Position numbers and translations under genes: made by a program. The notes under the pieces were generated by a model. That model saw only the letters and a list, made by a program, of their open reading frames with translations. It was not told where the DNA came from and searched no databases. From Homarus americanus (Eukaryota; Arthropoda; Malacostraca; Decapoda; Nephropidae): a DNA stretch of 64,000 nt. The stretch lies in contig NW_024737068.1 in NCBI RefSeq assembly GCF_018991925.1, positions 361,235 through 425,234 on the forward strand, given 5' to 3'. Positions 21,295-36,400 of the stretch are shown piece by piece. Within the stretch, counting starts at the first letter, position 1; each line of letters starts with the position of its first letter.

Positions 21295-21865
21295 TGACCT
21301 CTCCCTCTTCCCCTGACCTCTCCTCTCTCCCCCTCCCCTCTCACCTACTATCACCCCTCATCCCATTACTACCAATCCTCATCCTCCATTACCACCCCTC
21401 CTCTTCACCTTATCCCTCTCCTCTCACTTCACCTCATCCCTCTCCTCTCACTTCACCCTTTCCCCCTCTCACTTTCCTTACCATTCACCCCTTCCTCTCA
21501 CTCATCCCCCACCCTTCCTTCTCATCTTCCACTGCCCCTCCCTCCACTTCACCCTCCATCCCACTTCACCTCTCCTTCACTTCGCCCCTCCTCCCACTTC
21601 ACCTCCTCACTCGCCCTCCTCTCACCTCACCCTCCCTCTCACCTCACCCCTCCCTCCCTCCTTCACCCCTCCCTCCCACCACTCCTCTCACTGCCCCTCC
21701 CTCTCACTTCCCCACCCCCTCTCACTCTGCCCCTCCCTCACCTCACCCTCCCTCTCACCTCACCCTCCTCCTCTCACTTCACCCTCCCTCTCACTTCACC
21801 CCTCCCTCCCACTTCACCCCTCCCTCTCACTCCCACTTCACCCCTCCCTCTCCACACCCCACAGT
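21295..21865 (+). repeat. Degenerate CT-rich repeat (CACTTCACCCCTCCCTCTC)
   Basis: Units of about 18-22 bp of the type CCCTCCCTCTCACTTCAC repeat with many indels for over 500 bp. Confidence 0.85.
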
Positions 21866-21989
21866 AGGCCTCTCCAAACCAGGTGAGACATCTTTCTTAG
21901 TGTTTTCAGCGTCTTGTTCTTCTTCTCGACAAATGAGTTCTTTTTATTTACCCTGTCTACAGCTGTCGTGGGTTCTGGGTGTTGTCTTC

Positions 21990-24945
21990 GGTCCTGTCTC
22001 TCTGTCTCTGTCTGTCTATCTGTATGCGTCTGTCTGTATGTGTGTGTGTATGTCTGTGTCTATGGATGTGTCTGCCTGTCTATGTGTGTGTCTGCCTGTC
22101 TATGGATGTGTCTGCCTGTCTATGGATGTGTCTGCCTGTCTATGTGTGTGTGTCTGCCTGTCTATGTGTGTGTCTGCCTGTCTATGTGTGTGTGTCTGCC
22201 TGTCTATGTGTGTGTGTCTGCCTGTCTATGTGTGTGTCTGCCTGTCTATGTGTGTGTGTCTGCCTGTCTATGTGTGTGTCTGCCTGTCTATGTGTGTGTG
22301 TCTGCCTGTCTATGTGTGTGTCTGCCTGTCTATGTGTGTGTCTGCCTGTCTATGTGTGTGTCTGCCTGTCTATGTGTGTGTCTGCCTGTCTATGTGTGTG
22401 TCTGCCTGTCTATGGATGTGTCTGCCTGTCTATGTGTGTGTCTGCCTGTCTATGTGTGTGTCTGCCTGTCTATGTGTGTGTCTCGCCTGTCTGTGTGTGT
22501 GTGTCTGCCTGTCTATGTGTGTGTCTGCCTGTCTATGTGTGTGTCTGCCTGTCTGTGTGTGTGTGTCTGCCTGTCTATGTGTGTGTCTGCCTGTCTATGT
22601 GTGTGTGTCTGCCTGTCTATGTGTGTGTCTGCCTGTCTATGTGTGTGTGTCTGCCTGTCTATGTGTGTGTCTGCCTGTCTATGTGTGTGTGCCTGTCTAT
22701 GTGTGTGTCTGCCTGTCTATGGATGTGTCTGCCTGTCTATGTGTGTGTCTGCCTGTCTATGTGTGTGTCTGCCTGTCTATGTATGTGTCTGTCTGTCTAT
22801 GGATGTGTGTCTGCCTGTCTGTGTGTGTCTGCCTGTCTGTGTCTGCCTGTCTATGGATGTGTCTGCCTGTCTATGTGTGTGTCTGCCTGTCTATGTGTGT
22901 GTCTGCCTGTCTATGTGTGTGTCTGCCTGTCTATGTGTGTGTCTCCTGTCTATGGATGTGTCTCCTGTCTATGTGTGTGTCTGCCTGTCTATGGATGTGT
23001 CTGCCTGTCTATGTGTGTGTCTGCCTGTCTATGGATGTGTCTGCCTGTCTATGTGTGTGTCTGCCTGTCTATGGATGTGTGTCTGCCTGTCTATGTGTGT
23101 GTCTGCCTGTCTATGTGTGTGTCTGCCCTATGTGTGTGTGTCTGCCTGTGTCTATGTGTGTGTCTGCCTGTCTATGTGTGTGTCTGCCTGTCTATGTGTG
23201 TGTCTGCCTGTCTATGTGTGTGTCTGCCTGTCTATGGATGTCTGTGTCTGGTCTGCCTGTCTATGGATGTGTCTGCCTGTCTATGGATGTGTCTGCCTGT
23301 CTATGGATGTGTCTGTGTCTATGGATGTGTCTGCCTGTCTATGGATGTGTCGCCTGTCTATGGATGTGTCTGCCTGTCTATGTGTGTGTCTGCCTGTCTA
23401 TGGATGTGTCTGTGTCTATGGATGTGTCTGCCTGTCTATGGATGTGTCTGTCTATGGATGTGTCTGCCTGTCTATGGATGTGTGCCTGTCTATGGATGTG
23501 TGTCTGCCTGTCTATGGATGTGTCTGCCTGTCTATGGATGTGTCTGCCTGTCTATGTGTGTGTCTGCCTGTCTATGTGTGTGTCTGCCTGTCTATGTGTG
23601 TGTCTGCCTGTCTATGGATGTGTGTCTGCCTGTCTGTGTGTGTGTCTGCCTGTCTATGTGTGTGTCTGCCTGTCTATGTGTGTGTCTGCCTGTCTATGGA
23701 TGTGTCTGCCTGTCTATGTGTGTGTGTCTGCCTGTCTATGTGTGTGTCTGCCTGTCTATGTATGTGTCTGCCTGTCTATGTGTGTGTCTGCCTGTCTATG
23801 TGTGTGTCTGCCTGTCTATGTGTGTCTGCCTGTCTATGTGTGTGTCTGCCTGTCTATGTGTGTGTCTGCCTGTCTATGTGTGTGTTCTGCCTGTCTATGT
23901 GTGTGTCTGCCTGTCTATGTGTGTGTCTGCCTGTCTGTGTGTGTCTGCCTGTCTATGTGTGTGTCTGCCTGTCTATGTGTGTGTCTGCCTGTCTATGTGT
24001 GTGTCTGTCTATGTGTGTGTCTGCCTGTCTATGTGTGTGTCTGCCTGTCTATGTGTGTGTCTGCCTGTCTATGTGTGTGTCTGCCTGTCTATTGTGTGTC
24101 TGCCTGTCTATGTGTGTGTCTGCCTGTCTATGTGTGTGTCTGCCTGTCTATGTGTGTCTGCCTGTCTATGTGTGTGTCTGCCTGTCTATGTGTGTGTCTG
24201 CCTGTCTATGTGTGTGTCTGCCTGTCTATGTGTGTGTCTGCCTGTCTATGGATGTGTCTGTGTCTATGTGTGTGTCTGCCTGTCTATGTGTGTGTCTGTC
24301 TGTCTATGTGTGTGTCTGCCTGTCTATGGATGTGTCTGCTGTCTATGTGTGTGTCTGCCTGTCTATGTGTGTGTGTCTGCCTGTCTATGTGTGTGTCTGC
24401 CTGTCTATGTGTGTGTCTGCCTGTCTATGTGTGTCTGCCTGTCTATGTGTGTGTCTGCCTGTCTATGTGTGTGTCTGCCTGTCTATGTGTGTGTCTACCT
24501 GTCTATGGATGTGTCTGCCTGTCTATGTGTGTGTCTGCCTGTCTATGTGTGTGTCTGCCTGTCTATGTGTGTGTCTGCCTGTCTATGGATGTGTCTGCCT
24601 GTCTATGTGTGTGTCTGCCTGTCTATGTGTGTCTCTGTCTGTCTATCTGTATGCGTCTGTCTGTATGTGTGTGTATGTCTGTGTCTATGGATGTGTCTGC
24701 CTGTCTATGTGTGTGTCTGCCTGTCTATGTGTGTGTCTGCCTGTCTATGTGTTTCTCTGCCTGTCTATGTGTGTGTGTCTGCCTGTCTATGTGTATGTCT
24801 GTGTCTATGTGTGTGTCTGCCTGTCTATGTGTGTGTCTATATCTATGTTTGTGTGTCTCTGTATGTCTGAGTGTCTGTATGTGAGTGTGTCTGTCTGTCT
24901 GTACGTGAGTGTGTCTGTCTGTCTGTACGTGTGTGTGTCTGTCGC
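21990..24945 (+). repeat. 3-kb minisatellite, 20-bp unit (TGTCTGCCTGTCTATGTGTG)
   Basis: The 20-bp unit repeats well over 100 times with a GTGTG/GGATG variant (TATGGATG) interspersed. The unit lacks stop codons in all three forward frames, and 20 is not divisible by three. All three frames therefore read the same Cys/Val/Leu-rich 20-residue cycle for nearly 1,000 codons. This is a satellite and not a protein gene. Confidence 0.98.
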
Positions 24946-25539
24946 AGGAGTTTTTTGGGCGGGGAGTGTTAAAGAAAACGATGATATGAGACACAGCATC
25001 TAGCGGTAACTATAATAATTTACAATAACATCTTCACTTTTTCCGTTTCGTTGGCAGTATTTATATCCAGTCAAATTATTTTATGCATTTTGGTTGGTGC
25101 ATACGTGAATTTACACAGATATAATATGCAACTACATACACAAAATACACACCTACTCACAATATACACAAACAGGCTCACAAATACACACAAAACACTC
25201 ACTAAACACTCACAAACACATATCCACACATTGAAACAAAAATCTTGAATAGGGCCTAGATGCTTTAGGTGAATTATGTACACGATAAGGTCACGAAAAA
25301 CACCCTTGGTTATAATTTTATCCCATTTTATTCATATTTCTAAAAACAGTAATGTGTCTTCACCCTGAGACAAAACTCCCTCACTGCGGTAAACGCGTTC
25401 TTATTTTTGTCAAGTCAGGAGAAAGTTGTGAAGTAGGAGTTGTTACTCTTATTATTCGTGGTTTATTTTGATCACCTGAGGCAAAACATTTATAGAATCA
25501 CACCTTCTGGCGAACTCCACAAATGATAGCCTAGTTGGT

Positions 25540-25745
25540 TGATGTTTTAATGTAGTGTATAATGTATAATGTTATAATGTAGTGTATGTTGTTATAACGT
25601 ATTGTATAATGTATGGCGAAGGTCTTGTTAAAATGTATTGGATAATGTATTTATTGCTAAGGTCTGGTTGATGTTATAATGTGCTGTATAATGTATCACT
25701 AAGGTCTTGTTGATGTTATAATGTATAATGTACTTTATAATGTTA
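25540..25745 (+). repeat. Degenerate tandem repeat around GTTATAATGTAGTGTATAAT
   Basis: About five diverged units of 30-60 bp contain AAGGTCTTGTTGATG and TATAATGTAGTGTATAATG. Confidence 0.75.
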
Positions 25746-26947
25746 TATTACTGGATGTCATTGTATTATTTAAATTATTTACCTTAACTTACTGTGGTAC
25801 CGTAAATGTGAATCCTCTTAACTTGATACGACATACTGTATATTTAAAATTTCAACAGAGGATAAAGTACTCAGGTGTTCAGATTAAACCCGTCTCCCCT
25901 TTCCCACGTCTCCCTCTCTCCCCCCTTCCCCCTCTCCCCCTCTCCCCCTCTCCCCCCTCCTTTGGTAGATTAGGACTACACTCTATAAATGTTCCGTTGC
26001 TTTGCTACCCTATCATCCGACGAACACCCCTCCCCTCCCTCCCTCCCCCCTCCCTCCCTCCCCTCCCCCTCAAAAAAAAATTACATCTCGCCGTGGCATT
26101 CAGAACGTGAGAGAGACACCAAGATATGCCATTCAGAACCACACTCAGAGGCCCAGTCGACCTACAGTAGCAGAAAGAAGAAAACGAAAAAATGGCTAGC
26201 CTTCCCAACCCATCCGATTAGGTAAAAAAAAATGGTTACAGGATCAGCCGACTGACCATATTCGACCGCCTGTCTTGTCTTGAATATTTTTTTTACCACA
26301 CGCAATATCTATTCACGGGGCGCGCAAAATTAGGTACCATGGTCGTGTTGAAGAATTTTTTATTTTTTTTTTATGTGAAGGTTAATTTCAATGCCAGGTT
26401 GGAGGCGAGAGATTATTTTTTATTTATTTTTTTTGGTTCTTTTCCATTTGCAAATTTTGACGCCACCAGGAAATTTAAAGTTTAGCATTTTTGTTATAAT
26501 TGTTATTATTATTATTGATAGTATTATTATTGTTTATTATTATTGATATTATTATTATTGTTATTATTATTATTATTATTCACGCATATGCTTACTCGAC
26601 TGTACATTTTTGCACGACTCAGAATGACACATTGTTATTTATTTACGTAATGAACGACAGGAAATAGTTCATTATAACGAAGTAATGCAGGTAAACGACA
26701 CAATTCTTCCAAGTCCCCTTCACTAGCGCGTTTACAGGGACTCGGCAGTGTGGCAACCCTGTGTTTGTTTACATTCGACAGCAGGAAACTCACAATAATA
26801 ACCATACTATAGAATCAAAGTAAAACAATATTGAAACAAAATATCTCAACATAATGATTTGTGGAATGTTTACATGACGAGACTCTGTAAATATACTAGT
26901 GAAGTTGGAGTAGGAATGTCTCTGGTTGCTTATGAAGGCTGAGTAAT

Positions 26948-26992
<45 letters not shown>

Positions 26993-27045
26993 CCAACGTT
27001 ATCCAGGCCATGACTATACTAATACACCTCGTAACACTCATTATT
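25746..27045. other. Low-copy DNA, no gene seen
   Basis: It holds C-rich low-complexity blocks near 25890-25965 and 26020-26070, an (ATT)n stretch near 26490-26580, and a (GT)n run near 26950-26990. No recognised coding sequence is present. Confidence 0.5.
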
Positions 27046-27059
27046 ACTGTTGTTTACCT

Positions 27060-27310
27060 GCAGCTATCACCCACTACCACCACATGTTTCCATAATCACT
27101 ACTACCATCACCACCAACACAAGTTTCCACCATCATCACTCCTACCACCACTACCATCACCACCACAAGTATCCACCATCACCCACTGACACCACCGTTG
27201 TAGTTATAACCACCACCACTAGCACCACCACCAACCAAATCTATCATTACCACAATCATATCTACCATAACCACCACTACAACCACATCTACCACAACCA
27301 CAGCAAGAAG
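27060..27310 (+). repeat. (ACC)n-rich interrupted microsatellite
   Basis: CCACCACTACCATCACCACC-like sequence with interruptions runs for about 250 bp. Confidence 0.85.
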
Positions 27311-27794
27311 GGGTAGGGGAGGGGAGGGGAGGGAAGGGTAACCCACCAATCTCCACCACGCAACGTTAACTTACTAACCGCCAAAACAGATTCAACTGAC
27401 GCGCGCTTTTGGGAGCTGTTCATAACGTCACTGACACCATTGTTTTTATATAATTCTAAAAAAAAAATTCCTTGACTTTAATTAATTACAAAATATACCT
27501 GTATTAATACCCTCTTTGAGTTCATGTATATATTTAATGATTTTAATTTTTACACACATACGTTGAAGACAGCGGGAAATATTAAAAATTCCGTCACACT
27601 AGCTTGAAAGGATATGCTAATTTTTCTTCCCTAATGTAATCACAACCTTCTATAGGACACGTATTAATCATGTTATGTAATTATAGTCCTTTGTGGGTTA
27701 CGTTACGTTGATGTTACTTTGTTAATTAAAAATAGATGGACGGTGTTGAACATCCATGGGACATAACAAGTAGTGAAAGAAAATAGGTAGGGTT

Positions 27795-28092
<298 letters not shown>

Positions 28093-28464
28093 GTGTGTTG
28101 GTGTATGACAAGAGCCTTCACACAGACACACATAACAGACATACACTAGACAAAATAACAGACACACATAAGACTTAACACACACAGATTAGACTCTTAA
28201 CAGACACACCAGACACGAAAGACAGACAGACAAACCAACCAACAGACAAGCCAACAGCGCACGAGAATCACACGACAGGACCAATATTAATACACAAACA
28301 CCAAATTCAACCTGACACACACCCCCTCCCTACCCCCCCATACACCCACCTCCTTTTATACACACCCCACTCTTTACCCCATACACACATTCCCTATAGT
28401 TTATTAACACGGTGTCATTATAGTTAATTGCGTGGTAAGGTGCCCTCCAGTTACTAATTAAAGG

Positions 28465-28541
28465 TGAGCCAGGTATGTGTGTGTGTGTGTGTATGTCAGT
28501 GTGCGTATATGTCTCTGAGTATATGTGTTTGTATGTATGTA

Positions 28542-28606
<65 letters not shown>
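28465..28606 (+). repeat. (GT)n and (GTAT)n microsatellite
   Basis: A compound GT/GTAT run ends in more than 25 GT dimers. Confidence 0.95.
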
Positions 28607-28984
28607 TGGTGAGCAACAGGTGATATCGTCCTTAATGTCACCCCCCATGTTAATTATGGGCTAACAGTCACCTATGTGAACCTGTTGGTCCATGGGGAGG
28701 GGGGGGTGGAGGTGAGGAAAAGGCAGAGAGCGTGAGATAGTGAGAGAGGAAGTGAGATAGAGATAGTGAGAGAGAGATAGTGAGAGAGATACAACAACAC
28801 CATATACATAAATTATACCTGACACAATTTACTGTTTTATTATGACATTTTATTTAGTACCTGTGTCTTATCTATCTATCTATATCTATTTGTCTGTCTG
28901 TATTCATCTGTCTATCTAGTCTGTCCATCTACAGAGTATTATGCGTCTGTCTATCAATCTATCTCTGTCCAGCTGTCTGTATGT

Positions 28985-29470
28985 CTGACATAGTGTGTCT
29001 TGTGTGGTGACATAGTGTCTTGTGTGGTGACATAGTGTGTCTTGTGTGGTGACATATAGTGTGTCTTGTGTGGTGACATAGTGTGTCTTGTGTGGTGACA
29101 TATGTGTGTCTTGTGTGTGACATATAGTGTGTGTGTGTGGTGACATAGTGTGTCTTGTGTGGTGACATAGTGTGTCTTGTGTGGTGACATATAGTGTGTC
29201 TTGTGTGGTGACATAGTGTGTCTTGTGTGGTGACATAGTGTGTCTTGTGTGGTGACTATAGTTTGTCTTGTGTGGTGACATAGTGTGTCTTGTGTGGTGA
29301 CATATAGTGTGTCTTGTGTGGTGACATAGTGTCTTGTGTGGTGACATATAGTGTGTCTTGTGTGGTGACATAGTGTGTCTTGTGTGGTGACATAGTGTGT
29401 CTTGTGTGGTGACATAGTGTGTCTTGTGTGGTGACATAGTGTGTCTTGTGTGATATATAGTTAGTGTCTT
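28985..29470 (+). repeat. Minisatellite, 22-24 bp unit (TGTCTTGTGTGGTGACATAG)
   Basis: There are about 21 units. Some carry an extra TA (ACATATAGT) and some lack GT. Minus-strand frames read SPHKTHYVTTQ-type repeats with no stop and are artefacts. Confidence 0.97.
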
Positions 29471-29539
29471 GTGGTGACAGAGAAGAATGCAATCTGGCCT
29501 CCCAACACTGTTATTCTGAATGTGTCTGTCTGTCTTGTT

Positions 29540-29688
29540 CTTTCTTTATTCTTTATTTGCTGTTCCTCTTATTCTTCTTGTTCTTGTTTTCTTTATTTGC
29601 TCTTCTTCTTCTTGTTCTTGTTTTCTTTATTTGCTCTTCTTCTTCTTTTTCTTCTTCGTCTTGTTTATTTCATCTACTATTATTATTA

Positions 29689-29721
<33 letters not shown>

Positions 29722-29805
29722 GTAAACTCATTGTTATTATTACTATATCATTATCTACAAAATAATACCTACCATGATACTAATTAAACAGGTATGTGAA
29801 ATCAG

Positions 29806-29857
<52 letters not shown>

Positions 29858-29860
29858 TGG
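29540..29860 (+). repeat. TTC-rich, (ATT)n and (CA)n microsatellites
   Basis: TTGTTCTTGTTTTCTTTATT is repeated about three times, followed by an (ATT)n run near 29675-29715 and a (CA)n run near 29805-29855. Confidence 0.9.
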
Positions 29861-29989
29861 TCAGAGGGTAATGTTATATATACAAGAATTTAGTAAAGGT
29901 GTAGTGGCAGGCAGGTCATTTTAGGGCGATGTTGTCAACCCTATAATTATCACACGCCATTATACCTGCGCCATAAAACACTGCATGGG

Positions 29990-31865
29990 GCTAGTGTGTG
30001 GTAGTGATAGGGAAGGTGGTAAGTGGTGATAGTGGTAGGGATGGTAAGGGGTGATAGTGGTAGTGGTGGTAGGGATGGTGGTAGGGGTGATAGTGGTAGG
30101 GATGATAAGGGGTGATAGTGGTAGGGATGGTAGGGGTGATAGTGGTAGTGGTGGTAGGGATAGTGGTAAGGGTGATAGTGGTGGGGATAGTGGTAGGGAT
30201 AGTGGTAAGGTGATAGTGGTAGTGGTGGTAAGGTGTGATAAGTGGTAGGGATAGTGATAAGGAGGTGATAGTGGTAGGGATGGTGGGGTGATGGTAGGGA
30301 TAGTTGTAGGGGTGATGGTGGTAAGGTGATAGTGGTAAAGGGTGATAGTGGTAGTGGTGGTAAGGTGTGATAGTGAGGGATGGTAAGTGGGGATAGTTAA
30401 TGAGGTGGTATAAGGGTGATAGTGGTAGTGGTGGTAGGTGTGATAGTGGTAGGGATGGTAAGGTGTGAGTAGTGGTAGGGATAGTGGTAGGGGTGATAGT
30501 GGTAGGGATGGTGGGGTGATAGTGGTAGTGGTGGTAGGGATAGTGATGAGGTGATATGTAGGGATGGTAAGGGTGATAGTGGTAGTGGTGGTAGGGATAG
30601 TGGTAAGGGGTGATAGTGGTAGTGGTGGTAGGATGGTGATAAGGGTGATAGTGTAGGGATGGTGGGGTGATAGTGGTAGTGGTGGTAGGGATAGTGGTAA
30701 GGGGTGATAGTGGCAGGGATGGTAGGGGTGATAGTGGTAATGGTGGTAGGGATGGTAGGGGTGATAGTGGTGGGATAGTGGTAGGGGTGATAGTGGTAGG
30801 GATGGTAGGGGTGATAGTGGTAATGGTGGTAGGGATGGTAGGGTGTGATAGTGGTAGGGATGGTAAGGTGTGATAGTGGTAGGGATGGTGGGGGTGATAG
30901 TGGTAGGGGCTGGTAAGGGGTGATAGTGGTAATGGTGGGGATGGTAAGGTGTGATAGTGGTAGGGATGGTGGGTGTGATAGTGGTAGGGCTGGTGGGGGT
31001 GATAGTGGTAGGGATGGTAAGGTGTGATAGTGGTAGAGATGGTAGGGGTGATAGTGGTAGGGATGGTGAGGTGATAGTGGTAGGGATGGTGGTAGGGTGA
31101 TAGTGGTAGTGGTGGTAGGGATAGTGGTGGGGGTGATAGTGGTAGGGATGGTAGGGGTGATGGTGGTGGTAGTGGTGGTAGGGATGGTGGTAGGGTGATA
31201 GTGGTAGGGATGGTGGTAGGGGTGATAGTGGTAGTGGTGGTAAGGGTGATAGTGGTAGGGATGGTGGTAGGGGTAGTGGTAGGGATGGTAAGGTGTGATA
31301 GTGGTAGTGGTGGTAGGGGTGATAGTGGTAGGGATGGTGGTGAGAGTTAGTGGTGGTAAGGTGATAGTGGTAGGGATGGTGGTAGGGGTGATAGTGGTAG
31401 GGATGGTGGTAAGGTGTGATAGTGGTAGTGGTGGTAAGAGGGTGATGGTGAGGTGGTGGCGGGGGGGTGGTAGGATGGTGGGGATGGTGATGGTGGAGGT
31501 GATAGTGGTAGGGTGGGATGGTGGTGTAAGGTGAGTGGTAGGGGATGGGGGTGTGATAGTGGTAGGGATGGGTGTGATAGTGGAGGTATGGTAGTGGAGG
31601 TGTGATAGTGAGGATGAGGGGGGGTGATAGTGGTAGATGGGTGATGGGTAGGGATGGTGGTAAGGTGATAGTGGTAGGATGGTGAAGTGATAGGTAGTAG
31701 GATGGTGGTAAGGGGTGATAGGAGGATGGTGGGTGATGGGTGATAGTGGTAGGATGGAGGGTGAGGGTGGGGAGGGGTGGTAGTGATATGGTAGGATGGT
31801 AGGGGTGATAGTGGTAGGATGGTAGGGGATAGTGGTAGGGATGACTGAGGAGGTGGTGTAAGGGT
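29990..31865 (+). repeat. 1.9-kb minisatellite (GGTGATAGTGGTAGGGATGG)
   Basis: Variable units of 15-25 bp are built from GGGTGATAGTGGTAGGGATG, with a GTGGTAGTGGTGG variant. Unit order is irregular and the right end decays. Confidence 0.97.
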
Positions 31866-32344
31866 CAGAGAGAGAGTTGTTAGGTTAGGTTTGAGGTGAG
31901 GGGGGGGTGGGTATTGCTGGTTGGTAGTCCCTGCTATACCCTGCCTACGTGACCATGGGTGTGTGTGTGGGCAGAACTATGGTCAGGGCTACAGCTAGAG
32001 ACATTACACTATTCACACATGTTAAGATAATCAGGGTCATGACAAACTACACATCAGATATATAGAAATATAGTCACTCAATTTCTCATCATATTATGGT
32101 TAAAAATTTTCAATCATGTATTTATTGTTATTATTGTTTTTTACTTTTTCTTTGTCATTTTTTTCACCTTTTTGTATTTATTTTGAATCGTTAATAATAT
32201 CCCATAGTATCAGTGATAAAAGTCTACCGTCATCAGGGAAATTTTACATATTATTATTGAATAGAACGAACACAGATACACACCAACTCAACCAAATATG
32301 ACTGACCAGAGTACCACTGGGTTGAGTAGTACTGGTAGAGGCCC

Positions 32345-32458
32345 TGGCCGTCTGGGGTCTGCTCAAGAGGTCTAGGGTCTGCTCAAGAGGTCTAGGGTCT
32401 GCTCAAGAGGTCTGGGGGTCTGCTCAAGAGGTCTGGGGGTCTGCTCAAGAGGTCTCTG
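32345..32458 (+). repeat. Minisatellite, about 20-bp unit (GGTCTGCTCAAGAGGTCTAG)
   Basis: Five near-identical units are followed by a partial unit. Confidence 0.95.
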
Positions 32459-33138
32459 CAAGATCTTTTTCACTCTTTAAAATCTCTAATAAGCCAGTTT
32501 GTCTCCCATGAATAGTTATTTATAAAGTAACATAAACTAGCTAGGTCTGATAACTCCTGTGTATAATGTAAGTTTTGTTTTGCTTCAAGTATCCAAGTCG
32601 ATGATCTGTGTTGACTGTTGCGTCATCTTCTGTCTTAATCTGTGTGAAAGACTATTTATCCCAGTCACAAAGTCCTGTATAGTCAACCCTTGTATATGTC
32701 AGGCTCTACAAGGCTAAATGTACAGGTGATTCTACATGTGGTTATGAGGCTTTAACTAGACAACATTTTAGTATTCTAGTGCTTTCCCGGTCGTCTCGTG
32801 GTTGAACGGCAGAAAACCCGACCGCTTGCTGGGGGAACTATTCTATTCGTCGACATTCATTCCTCCCTTAAATAAAATGTTTAATTTCCTGTTTTATCAT
32901 ATATTGAGTTATATTTCCACTATAATTATTTAATATATTTTATAAAGCCATAATAACCACCTGATACATAGCGGACTGTAATGTATCTTAGTGAGAACTG
33001 ATGAATTAGGAGAGTGACTGAGGGAGTAACTCGGACGCTGCTCGATAGATGGCGCCACGAACCCGTCACCCACCCCATTCTTTCACACATGTAAATACTC
33101 ACACACTCATTCACATACGCGTACATACACCCAAAAAT

Positions 33139-33169
<31 letters not shown>

Positions 33170-33465
33170 CATGTTTTACCCAGGATGAAGTTCACTGACC
33201 TCTCTTACTTATGATAGGAATAAAAAGCAAGACAAGCTTGATGTAAATACAAATTAATTCTTGATACCCGATGATAGATTAAGTTCAATGATACTCCTTA
33301 AACCAGTAGTTATAGTTAATGTTATGAGGAGGGATTATAACTTTTCACCCCCTATAATTTCTTCCTAAAATAAATGAAATATTCAGTGAAAAATATATTT
33401 CATTTGATTTTTCTTAATATTATAGAGATTTTTTCATGTGTATTTTTATATTATGACTTTACACG
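32459..33465. other. Low-copy DNA, no gene seen
   Basis: A short AGATGGCGCCACGAAC motif occurs near 33049, similar to insulator-type motifs known in arthropods, but one hit is not evidence of function. A (CA)n run lies near 33135-33165. Confidence 0.4.
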
Positions 33466-36400
33466 CACACACACACACACACACACTTTACAGAGTTACA
33501 CACTTTACAGAGTTTTCATAGACTTTACACACGTTTTACTCACTTTACACACTGCATACACTTTACACACACTACACAGACTTTACACACGCTTACACAC
33601 TTTACACCCATTTTACACGCTTTACACTGCATACTTTACACACACTATACACATACTTTACACACTTTACACACACTACACATACTTTACACACACTATA
33701 CACATACTTTACACACACTATACACATACTTTACACACACTATACACATACTTTACACACACTATACACATACTCTACACACACTATACACACACTATAC
33801 ACATACTTTACACATAATTTACACACACTACACACATACTTTACACACTTTACACACTCTATACACATACTTTACACTTACTATACACATACTTTACACA
33901 CACTATACACACACTATTCACATACTTTACACATACTATACACATACTTTACACATAATTTACACATACTATACACATACTTTACACAGTATACACATAC
34001 TTTACAAATACTTTACACACTTTACACACTATACACATACTTTACACACTTTACACTATACGCATACTTTACACACACTATACACACACTATACACATAC
34101 TTTACACACACTATACACATACTTTACACACACTTTACACACACTATACACATACTTTACACACACTATACACATACTTTACACACACTATACACACACT
34201 ATACACATACTTTACACATACTTTACACACACTATACACATACTTTACACACTTTACACACACTATACACATACTTTACACACGCTATACACATACTTTA
34301 CACACACTTTACACACACTATACACACTATACACATACTTTACACACACTATACACACACTATACACATACTTTACACATCCTTTACTCACACTATACAC
34401 ATACTTTACACACTATACACATACTTTACAAATACTTTACACACTTTACACACACTATACACATACTTTATACACTTTACACACACTATACGCATACTTT
34501 ACACACACTATACACATACTTTACACACACTATACACATACTTTACACACACTTTACACACACTATACACATACTTTACACACACTATACACATACTTTA
34601 CACACACTATACACATACTTTACACACACGATACATACTTTACTATATACACACTACACACATATACACATACTTTACATACTTTACACACACAATACAC
34701 ATACTTTACACACTTTACACACACTATACACATACTTTACACACACTATACATACTTTACACACACCTTTACACACACTATACACATACTTTTTATACAA
34801 TACCATACACATACTTTACACACACATACACACACACTATACATACACACTTTCCACACACCATACACATACTTACACACTTTACACACACTATACACAT
34901 ACTTTACACATACATACACATACTCTCATAATACTTTACACACACTATACACACATACACTTACACACACTATACACACACTATACACATATCTTTACAC
35001 ACACCATACACACACTATACACATACTTTACACACTTTTACACACACTATACACATACTTTACACACACTATACACACACACTATACACATACTTTACAC
35101 ACACATCCTTTACTCACACTATACACATACTTACACACACTATACACTATAACACATACTTTCACACACTATACACATACTTTACACACAATATACAATA
35201 CTTTAATATTATACACACTATACACATACTTTCATACATCCTTACTACACTCATACACACACTTTACACACTTTACAATAATTACACATACTTTTACACA
35301 CTATACACACATTTCATACACACTATCACACACTATACACATACTTAACACATCCTTTTACACACACTATACACATACTTTACAGACTTTACACACACCA
35401 CATACCTTTACACAACTATACTCACACTATACACATACTTTACACATACTATACACATACTTACACATACTTCACACACTACACACATTATACACATACT
35501 TACACACTTTCAATACTTTATACACACTATACACATACTTTCAATAATAATTCATACACATACTTCACACACTACACATACTTTACACATACATTTTACA
35601 CACACTATTTTACTAATACATACTCTTTACACACACTTTACACACACTATACACACTTTACACATACTTACACATTTTACACACACTATACACATACTTT
35701 TACACATACTTTACACACACATATATATTTACAACTTTATACACACTATACACTTTACACATACTTACACACACTTTACACACACTATACACATATACTT
35801 TTATATTAATTATACACATACTTTATACACTTTACACACATTTTACACACACACTATACACATATACTTTACTAATTTTTACACACACATATACACACAT
35901 ACATACTTTACACACACTTTTCAACACACTATATTACACACACTATACATACTTTATACGCTTTACACACATTTACACACTATACACATACTTTTATACA
36001 TACTTACACACTTCCTATACACACTATACACATACTTTTACACACATAATACACTTTTACACACACTGTACACATACTTTACGCTTTACACACACTATAC
36101 GCATACTTATATATACTTTATAACACACTTTATACACACTATACACATACTTTACGCCATACTTTATACACTTTACACACTATACACATACTTTACACAC
36201 ACTATACACATACTTTTACACACATACTTATACACACTATACACATACTTTTACACACACTATACACATACTTACACACACTATACACACACTATGCACA
36301 TACTTCACATACTTTACACACATCATACACACACTATACACATACTTTTACACACACACTATACACATACTTTGCACATACTTTTACACACTATACACAT

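Noticed and set aside
21900..25003. Cys-rich proteins of 960-1,030 residues on the plus strand
   Set aside because: All three frames of one 20-bp satellite are open, so the frames carry no coding signal.
28985..29470. Short-unit array as a CRISPR or coding repeat
   Set aside because: It is a plain 22-bp tandem repeat without spacers.
33049..33065. AGATGGCGCC-type insulator (CTCF-like) site, with similar GCGCCATCT motifs at 7.3 and 14.6 kb
   Set aside because: Short motifs with high chance frequency and no supporting arrangement in the sequence.
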